64,000 bases of DNA from Salegentibacter sp. R32 (lineage in GTDB: Bacteria > Bacteroidota > Bacteroidia > Flavobacteriales > Flavobacteriaceae): contig NZ_RXOM01000067.1 in assembly GCF_008692195.1 (NCBI RefSeq), positions 1-64,000 of the forward strand, given 5' to 3'. The position numbers and the translations under genes were made by a program. Below, in pieces: positions 58,369 through 64,000 of the stretch (position 1 is the stretch's first letter; every line of letters begins with the position of its first letter). Under the pieces are notes generated by a model. That model did no database searches. It worked only from the letters and a program-made list of their open reading frames with translations, and was not told where the DNA came from.

Positions 58369-59304
58369 ATGAAGTTTCCGCAAACGCACACCCTTCAACA
58401 AATCGCCACCATTATTAATGCTGAATTTGTAGGAGAATCAGATTTTCCTGTCGAAGGAATGAATGAAATTCATGTAGTCACTTCGGGTGATATCGTTTTT
58501 GTAGATCATCCAAAATATTACGATAAAGCTTTACAATCGGCAGCAACAATTATTCTAATCAATAAAAAAGTTGCCTGTCCAGAAGGTAAAGCTTTATTGA
58601 TTTCAGACGATCCATTTCGGGATTTCAATAAACTTACCGATTATTTTAAGCCTTTTCAGAAGTCTTCAGCTAATATTTCTTCTTCGGCAGAAATAGGAGA
58701 GAATACTATAATTCAGCCTAATTCATTTATAGGAAATCATGTAAAGATTGGTAAGAACTGTATAATTCATTCCAACGTGAGTATTTACGACCATGCCGTA
58801 ATTGGTGATAATGTAACTATTCATGCAGGAACAGTTTTAGGAGCATCTGCTTTTTATTATAAAAACAGGCCTGAAGGTTTCGATCAATTAAAATCTGGTG
58901 GTCGTGTTGTGATTGAAAATAACGTAGATATCGGAGCTGCTTGTACCATCGATCGCGGAGTGAGTGGTGATACAACTATTAAAGCAGGTACAAAAATTGA
59001 CAATCAAGTACAGATAGGTCACGATACGGTGATTGGTGAAAAATGTTTGATTGCCTCTCAAGTTGGTATTGCAGGTTGTGTAATTATAGAAAATGAAGTA
59101 ACCATCTGGGGACAAGTAGGTATAACAAGTGGAATAACAATTGGAGAGAAAGCCGTAATTTCAGCCCAAAGTGGAGTTAGTAAATCTTTAGCAGGTCATA
59201 CCTCTTATTTTGGAACTCCAGCAGATACGTTTAGAAAAAAGTATAAAGAAATAGCCTCTATTCGTTTAATACCAAGTCTAATTGAAAAAATAGATAAACT
59301 TTAG
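58369..59304 (+). CDS. second LpxD-like acyltransferase
   Basis: A 311-residue LpxD-type protein with an N-terminal domain (IHVVTSGDIVFVDHPKYYDK) and hexapeptide repeats (IGNHVKIGKNCIIHSNVSIY), VQIGHDTVIGEKCLIASQVG and a short C-terminus. It differs from the first lpxD (ASAFYYKNRPEGFDQ replaces the GADGFGF segment), so the acyl pocket or substrate is likely changed. NCBI-style name: UDP-3-O-(3-hydroxymyristoyl)glucosamine N-acyltransferase. The real acceptor is unknown. Confidence 0.85.
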   Translation: MKFPQTHTLQQIATIINAEFVGESDFPVEGMNEIHVVTSGDIVFVDHPKYYDKALQSAATIILINKKVACPEGKALLISDDPFRDFNKLTDYFKPFQKSSANISSSAEIGENTIIQPNSFIGNHVKIGKNCIIHSNVSIYDHAVIGDNVTIHAGTVLGASAFYYKNRPEGFDQLKSGGRVVIENNVDIGAACTIDRGVSGDTTIKAGTKIDNQVQIGHDTVIGEKCLIASQVGIAGCVIIENEVTIWGQVGITSGITIGEKAVISAQSGVSKSLAGHTSYFGTPADTFRKKYKEIASIRLIPSLIEKIDKL

Positions 59305-59305
59305 T

Positions 59306-59716
59306 ATGCAATCCACAGAAAAGCAATTAGTACAAGATTTTTATCAATCAGATTATTATAAAGACACCTCATTACTGGAAGATTATCTTCACAAGGATGT
59401 TACTATTTACTGGAATTCAAGTGCTGGTTTTTCTAAGTTGAATTATGATGATTTCTCTATGATGGCTTCAGAAATGGGAAAATCTTTTGAAGCATTATCC
59501 TGTGAGATTACTCACTTACTTCAGGAAGACAATAAAATCACCATTCGTTATACTTATCACGTAAGTACTATTGAATCTCCAGAAGAAGAAGGCGCTTTAG
59601 CGCATTTTATATGCATTTGGGAAATAAAAGACCATAAACTTTACAAAGGATATATAATTAGTCAACCCGGAGACGATTCCGAAGAAAATATCTCATCTTT
59701 TCTCCCAAAAAAATAG
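59306..59716 (+). CDS. NTF2-like (SnoaL-type) protein
   Basis: A 136-residue cone-shaped fold of the SnoaL/NTF2 superfamily: a long first helix (LVQDFYQSDYYKDTSLLEDY), then strands VTIYWNSSAGFSKL, ITIRYTYHVSTIE and HFICIWEIKDHKLYKGYIIS. No catalytic Asp/His pattern can be named. One base after the lpxD-like gene, so the same operon; role unknown. Confidence 0.75.
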   Translation: MQSTEKQLVQDFYQSDYYKDTSLLEDYLHKDVTIYWNSSAGFSKLNYDDFSMMASEMGKSFEALSCEITHLLQEDNKITIRYTYHVSTIESPEEEGALAHFICIWEIKDHKLYKGYIISQPGDDSEENISSFLPKK

Positions 59717-59746
59717 TAAAAACTTTTAGAGTTACTTTTAAAAAAT

Positions 59747-59754
59747 TAAATTTG
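59747..59754 (+). promoter_or_regulatory. -7 promoter box of sucD
   Basis: TAAATTTG is an exact TAnnTTTG, 26 bases before the sucD ATG. A TTTTAG about 20 bases upstream could act as the -33 element. Confidence 0.45.
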
Positions 59755-59780
59755 CAAGGCAACAAATCAAGAAAAAAATT

Positions 59781-60653
59781 ATGAGCGTTTTAGTTAATAA
59801 AGATTCAAAAATAATTGTACAAGGTTTTACCGGTAGTGAAGGAACTTTTCACGCTGAACAAATGATAGATTACGGAACCAATGTTGTAGGAGGCGTAACT
59901 CCGGGCAAAGGTGGTCAAACTCACTTGGAAAAACCTGTCTTTAATACTGTTGCAGATGCTGTAAAAGAAGCAGATGCAGATACTTCAATTATTTTTGTAC
60001 CGCCCGCTTTTGCAGCCGATGCAATTATGGAAGCTGCAGAAGCAGGAATTAAAGTAATTATCACAATTACAGAAGGTATTCCGGTGGCCGATATGATTAA
60101 AGCTTCAAATTACATTAAAAATAAAGCCTGTCGTTTAATAGGTCCTAACTGTCCAGGTGTAATTACTCCAGGAGAAGCAAAAGTTGGTATTATGCCAGGT
60201 TTTGTTTTCAAAAAAGGAAAAGTAGGGATTGTTTCTAAATCTGGTACATTAACTTACGAAGCAGCAGACCAAGTGGTTAAAGAAGGATTAGGAATTACTA
60301 CTGCAATCGGAATTGGAGGAGACCCAATTATCGGAACTACCACAAAAGAAGCGGTTGAATTATTAATCAATGATGAAGAAACTGAATGTGTAGTAATGAT
60401 TGGTGAAATTGGAGGTCAATTAGAAGCAGACGCTGCCAACTGGTATAAAGAAAGCGGTTCTAAAAAACCTATCGTTGGTTTTATTGCTGGTGAAACTGCT
60501 CCTGCCGGAAGAACAATGGGGCACGCTGGTGCAATTGTTGGTGGTAGCGAAGATACAGCGCAAGCTAAAAAGAAAATTATGGGAGAATGCGGAATTCACG
60601 TAGTAGATTCTCCTGCTGAAATTGGTAAAAAAGTAGCTGAAGTATTAGCTTAA
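59781..60653 (+). CDS. sucD: succinate-CoA ligase subunit alpha
   Basis: A 290-residue protein: CoA-binding [56 protein letters not shown], and the phospho-His in [13 protein letters not shown]. It makes ATP or GTP from succinyl-CoA in the TCA cycle. The beta subunit (sucC) is not next to it. It has its own promoter box and terminator. Confidence 0.95.
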   Translation: MSVLVNKDSKIIVQGFTGSEGTFHAEQMIDYGTNVVGGVTPGKGGQTHLEKPVFNTVADAVKEADADTSIIFVPPAFAADAIMEAAEAGIKVIITITEGIPVADMIKASNYIKNKACRLIGPNCPGVITPGEAKVGIMPGFVFKKGKVGIVSKSGTLTYEAADQVVKEGLGITTAIGIGGDPIIGTTTKEAVELLINDEETECVVMIGEIGGQLEADAANWYKESGSKKPIVGFIAGETAPAGRTMGHAGAIVGGSEDTAQAKKKIMGECGIHVVDSPAEIGKKVAEVLA

Positions 60654-60670
60654 AATATTTATAATTACCA

Positions 60671-60702
60671 AAAAACCTCCTGAGATTTCAGGAGGTTTTT
60701 TT
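60671..60702 (+). terminator. terminator of sucD
   Basis: Stem AAAACCTCCTGA / TCAGGAGGTTTT followed by Ts. Confidence 0.9.
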
Positions 60703-60724
60703 ATGCCCTAATTTCTGTAATTGC

Positions 60725-60732
60725 TATATTTG
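60725..60732 (+). promoter_or_regulatory. -7 promoter box of fabG
   Basis: TATATTTG (TAnnTTTG) 29 bases before the fabG ATG. Confidence 0.45.
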
Positions 60733-60761
60733 GCTTTGCTATCAATAAATCAATTTAAATT

Positions 60762-61508
60762 ATGAAAATATTAGAAGGAAAAAATGCCATCATTACCGGA
60801 GCCAGTCGTGGTATTGGTAGAGGTATCGCGCAAGTTTTTGCTCAACACGGAGCAAACGTGGCATTTACCTATAGCTCATCGGTAGAAGCAGCCGAAGAAT
60901 TAGAACAAGAATTAACCAATATGGGCGTTAAAGCAAAAGCCTATAAAAGTAATGCAGCAAGTTTTGAGGAAGCCCAAGATTTAATTGCACAAGTTTCAAA
61001 AGATTTTAGCAGTATCGATATTTTGATCAACAACGCAGGAATCACAAAAGATAACCTGTTAATGCGTATGAGTGAAGAAGACTTCGATAAAGTAATTGAA
61101 GTGAACTTAAAGTCTATTTTTAATATGACCAAAGCCGTACAACGTACCATGTTAAAGCAACGCCACGGAAGCATAATTAATATGAGTTCTGTAGTTGGTG
61201 TAAAAGGTAACGCCGGTCAATCTAATTACGCAGCTTCTAAAGCAGGAATTATTGGGTTCTCTAAATCGATGGCTTTAGAGTTGGGTTCTAGAAATATTAG
61301 AACAAACGTAATCGCTCCAGGTTTTATTGAAACAGAAATGACGGCTAAATTAGATGAAAAAACCGTACAAGGTTGGAGAGATAATATTCCATTAAAACGT
61401 GGCGGAAGTCCTGAAGATATCGCCAATGCTTGTGTGTATTTAGGTAGCGATTTAAGTAGTTATGTAACCGGACAAGTTATTAATGTTGACGGTGGAATGC
61501 TAACTTAA
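60762..61508 (+). CDS. fabG: 3-oxoacyl-ACP reductase
   Basis: A 248-residue SDR: cofactor loop GASRGIGRGIAQVFAQHG, NNAG motif, catalytic Ser in INMSSVVG, YAASK (Tyr/Lys), and GFIETEMTAKL typical of FabG. It reduces 3-oxoacyl-ACP with NADPH in fatty acid elongation. It stands alone after the sucD terminator. Confidence 0.93.
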   Translation: MKILEGKNAIITGASRGIGRGIAQVFAQHGANVAFTYSSSVEAAEELEQELTNMGVKAKAYKSNAASFEEAQDLIAQVSKDFSSIDILINNAGITKDNLLMRMSEEDFDKVIEVNLKSIFNMTKAVQRTMLKQRHGSIINMSSVVGVKGNAGQSNYAASKAGIIGFSKSMALELGSRNIRTNVIAPGFIETEMTAKLDEKTVQGWRDNIPLKRGGSPEDIANACVYLGSDLSSYVTGQVINVDGGMLT

Positions 61509-61580
61509 AATCTAGTTACTTAAAGCAGAGTCGAGAAGTATTTAGATTCATAAATAAGAATAAAATTCTAACATAATTTA

Positions 61581-63602
61581 ATGACAGTAACCAACATCCT
61601 TTTTATCATTTTAGCAGCGATTATCGCATTAGCATTGGTGTTGGTACAATATTATTTTACGAAGAAAAATAAACGTTCAAAGCACTGGATACTCTTCAGT
61701 GCTTTGCGTTTTATCACCTATTTTTCGGTTCTTTTACTCTTAATTAACCCGAAATTTACAAATACCAGTTACACATTAGAAAAACCGTCTTTGGCGATTG
61801 CCGTCGATAATTCTTCATCGATCAATTATTTAGGAGAAAAAGAGGATGTTTTAAATTTGCTGAATCAATTACAGCAAGATGAAGATCTAATGGAAGCTTT
61901 CGCTATTGAAACCTATAGTTTCGGCACTGATTTTACGAGCGCAGATTCATTAAGTTTTTCAGAGCCGCAAAGTAATTTGCATCAGGCGTTTTCTAACCTT
62001 CAACAACTTTATAAAAATAAAACAGCTCCAGTTGTTTTTATTTCAGACGGAAATCAAACTTACGGGCAAGATTTCACTTATTCTGCCAAGCAACTTAAGC
62101 AACCCATTTTTCCGGTGGTTGTGGGCGATACCACGCAGTATGTCGATTTAAAAATCGGTCAGTTAAACACCAACCGATATGCTTTTCTTAATAACAAATT
62201 TCCGGTAGAAGTATTTGTAAATTATTTAGGAAATTCAACAATTGATCAGCGTTTCGAGATCAAGCAAGGCAATCAGACTTTATATTCAGAAACGATTTCC
62301 TTCAGTAGCAATAAAACTTCCGCAGTTATTAATGCAACACTTCCTGCAAATAGTGTTGGCGTAAAAACCTATTCGGTTTCTATTCAACCGCTAGAAAACG
62401 AAAAAAATATCGAGAATAATACCAAGAATTTTGCAGTAGAAGTGATTGATGAGAAAACTAATGTTCTTTTACTTTCTTCTATTTTACACCCTGATTTAGG
62501 AGCGTTCAAAAAGAGTATAGAAAACAATCAGCAGCGAGCTGCAACGATTAAAAATATTAAAGACGATATCGATTTTGGTGAATATCAATTGGTCGTCCTT
62601 TACCAACCCGATGAAAATTTTGCGCGTGCTTACGAGCAAATTGAGCGTTTAGGTTTAAATACGTTAACCGTAACAGGAACCAAAACCAACTATCAATTTC
62701 TCAATAGAAATCAACAAGTTTTTACCAAGCAAACCACCAATCAAGAAGAAGATTATTTAGCAGCCTATAACGAAAATTATTCTTCATTTCAGTTTGAAGA
62801 TATTGGTTTTGATGATTTTCCGCCTTTAAAAGATAAGTTTGGCGATCTAAGTTTTTCTACAGAAGTAAATGCTTTACTTTTTCAATCGATCGCCGGTTAC
62901 GAAACAGAAACACCTTTATTAGCCACTTTCGAAAGTGGAAGTCAGCGTCACGGATTTTTATTCGGAGAAAATGCTTGGCAATGGAGAGCTAAAAGCTTTT
63001 TAGACGAAGAAAGTTTTACGACTTACGATGAATTTTTCGGGAAACTTATTCAATATTTAGCTTCTAATAAACGTCGAGAGCGACTACGTTTAGACTATAA
63101 TTCGTTCTACAATTCAGGGGAAGATATCGTATTACAAGCCCAATATTTTGATAAAAATTACGAGTTTGATACACGCGGAAAATTAAATCTTACCGTAAAA
63201 AATAAAGAAACCGATGCTTCACAGATATTTCCTTTTTTACTGCGGAATAATCAATATGAAGTCGATTTAAGTAATTTACCGGCAGGAAACTATAATTTTA
63301 TAGTAAACGTAGAAGGGGAGCAACTTTCAAAATCTGGAAGTTTCACGATTGTTGATTTTGAGGTTGAAAAGCAATTTTTAAATGCTAATCTAAGTGCTTT
63401 TCAGCAGTTAAGCGATGAAATTTATTTCCCGAATCAGTTTGAAAAAATTAAACAACAATTGCTACAATCGCCGGAATTCAAACCCATTCAAAAAAGCAAG
63501 CAAGAAGTTTCTCCTTTAATTGATTGGGTTTATTTATTATTCATCATTGTGGCGTGTTTGACTTTCGAATGGTTTTTAAGAAAATACCGCGGACTCATCT
63601 AA
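61581..63602 (+). CDS. large VWA-like membrane protein
   Basis: A 673-residue protein with two N-terminal helices (LFIILAAIIALALVLVQYYF and HWILFSALRFITYFSVLLLL) and a VWA-type domain (LAIAVDNSSSINYLG with a MIDAS-like DNSSS). Beta-sandwich periplasmic repeats follow, with a C-terminal helix (WVYLLFIIVACLTFEWFL). The layout parallels the BatA/VWA protein at 40908-42830 but the sequence differs. Possibly a component of a cell-envelope complex; function unknown. Confidence 0.8.
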   Translation: MTVTNILFIILAAIIALALVLVQYYFTKKNKRSKHWILFSALRFITYFSVLLLLINPKFTNTSYTLEKPSLAIAVDNSSSINYLGEKEDVLNLLNQLQQDEDLMEAFAIETYSFGTDFTSADSLSFSEPQSNLHQAFSNLQQLYKNKTAPVVFISDGNQTYGQDFTYSAKQLKQPIFPVVVGDTTQYVDLKIGQLNTNRYAFLNNKFPVEVFVNYLGNSTIDQRFEIKQGNQTLYSETISFSSNKTSAVINATLPANSVGVKTYSVSIQPLENEKNIENNTKNFAVEVIDEKTNVLLLSSILHPDLGAFKKSIENNQQRAATIKNIKDDIDFGEYQLVVLYQPDENFARAYEQIERLGLNTLTVTGTKTNYQFLNRNQQVFTKQTTNQEEDYLAAYNENYSSFQFEDIGFDDFPPLKDKFGDLSFSTEVNALLFQSIAGYETETPLLATFESGSQRHGFLFGENAWQWRAKSFLDEESFTTYDEFFGKLIQYLASNKRRERLRLDYNSFYNSGEDIVLQAQYFDKNYEFDTRGKLNLTVKNKETDASQIFPFLLRNNQYEVDLSNLPAGNYNFIVNVEGEQLSKSGSFTIVDFEVEKQFLNANLSAFQQLSDEIYFPNQFEKIKQQLLQSPEFKPIQKSKQEVSPLIDWVYLLFIIVACLTFEWFLRKYRGLI

Positions 63603-63777
63603 GCAAAATGTTAGAGTATTATTATCTAAAAATTTCTAAAGAAATTACTGTTGACTAATAAATTTATCACAAACTTCAACTACACATAAAATTTTTTAGC
63701 TTAAATGGGTAAATTGATCATGATTACATTCATATCAATTTCAAATGAGATTATAGACAACACAAAAAGCTAGAAAA

Positions 63778-64000
63778 ATGAAAGATGAATCTTTAAAAAA
63801 TCAAGTGGCTTTGGTAACTGGTTCAAGCTCGGGACTTGGAAAAGCAGTAGCTATTTATTTAGGAAAAGCTGGAGCAAAAGTTGCGGTAAACTATCATTCT
63901 AATGAAGAAGGAGCAAACGATACAGTTAAGCAGATAAAGGATGCGGGAGGTGAAGCTTTTGCAATTCAAGCAGATGTAGCAGATGAAGAAAGTGTAGAAA
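63778..64000 (+). CDS. SDR family oxidoreductase, N-terminal part (cut by window edge)
   Basis: ATG 63778 opens a frame that runs off the window. It shows the SDR cofactor loop VTGSSSGLGKAVAIYLGKAG, then KVAVNYHSNEEGAND and QADVADEES, the pattern of glucose 1-dehydrogenase-like SDRs with NADP preference. It is 175 bases after the VWA-like gene. Confidence 0.85.
   Translation, partial: MKDESLKNQVALVTGSSSGLGKAVAIYLGKAGAKVAVNYHSNEEGANDTVKQIKDAGGEAFAIQADVADEESVE

Noticed and set aside
1-64000. CRISPR array
   Set aside because: No set of regularly spaced, near-identical repeats was seen; the cassette junctions are too long, too divergent and too far apart.

Overview
The window looks like a chromosome segment of a member of the Flavobacteriia (Bacteroidota), most likely Flavobacteriaceae. 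The reasons are the AT-rich DNA, few Shine-Dalgarno sequences, TAnnTTTG-type -7 boxes, a SusC/SusD pair, DUF6520 and MauE/DoxX proteins, an lpxC/fabZ fusion, PorX, and a CTnDOT-type transfer operon with an RteC homologue. I cannot fix the genus from the sequence alone. It divides at a tRNA-Met gene (27277-27350): about 27 kb of accessory DNA on the left and 36 kb of ordinary core genome on the right.

Accessory part. Bases 1-1876 form an integron-like array: at least four cassette-like units, the three complete ones each bounded by complementary ends (GTT... / ...AAC, 9-10 bp perfect inverted repeats) and separated by long imperfect palindromes with constant 3-nt and 6-nt spacers. It lies directly downstream of a tyrosine recombinase (1877-3028) whose stop codon overlaps a matching hairpin, an attI-like site. 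This is the strongest candidate for an under-described system. Next come a zinc-ribbon protein, an XRE regulator and a stretch with a 106-nt structured palindrome. Bases 4850-14328 hold a SusC-SusD-M16 peptidase operon facing a DUF6520 / MauE-DoxX / HAMP-AraC / STAS-like group. A fused PLP-dependent oxoamine synthase-acyltransferase gene (14550-16955) is cut by one in-frame TAG. From 16973 there is an integrative-conjugative-element module: rteC, a control region with paired palindromes, a leader ORF and an attenuator-like hairpin, an Xis-like HTH gene, two further genes including a DnaC-like ATPase, and traE-F-G-I-J-K-M-N (a type IV secretion channel). No relaxase, coupling protein or dedicated integrase is visible, so this is a partial or decayed element, or one that continues left of the window.

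Core part (27277-64000). Housekeeping genes occur in short operons: START-like protein, class IV aminotransferase, YqgE, HU, fmt-recQ-NTPase, DUF493, DUF4290, murA, an MBL hydrolase, an esterase, a dihydroorotase-like protein, a BatA/VWA protein, a GAF histidine kinase, a LolD-like ATPase, msrA, alanine dehydrogenase, and tsaE-porX. A lipid A / fatty acid block follows: lpxD - lpxC/fabZ - lpxA - efp - lpxD-like - NTF2-like - sucD, then fabG, a large VWA-like membrane protein and the start of a second SDR gene cut by the window edge.

Points of biochemical interest in the core are a MurA with Asp in place of the fosfomycin-target Cys, a dihydroorotase-like protein whose HxH metal motif is replaced by SxS, and a recQ whose conserved N-terminus can only be reached from an ATA codon. 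Function calls rest on recognition of motifs and families by eye; no database search was run.
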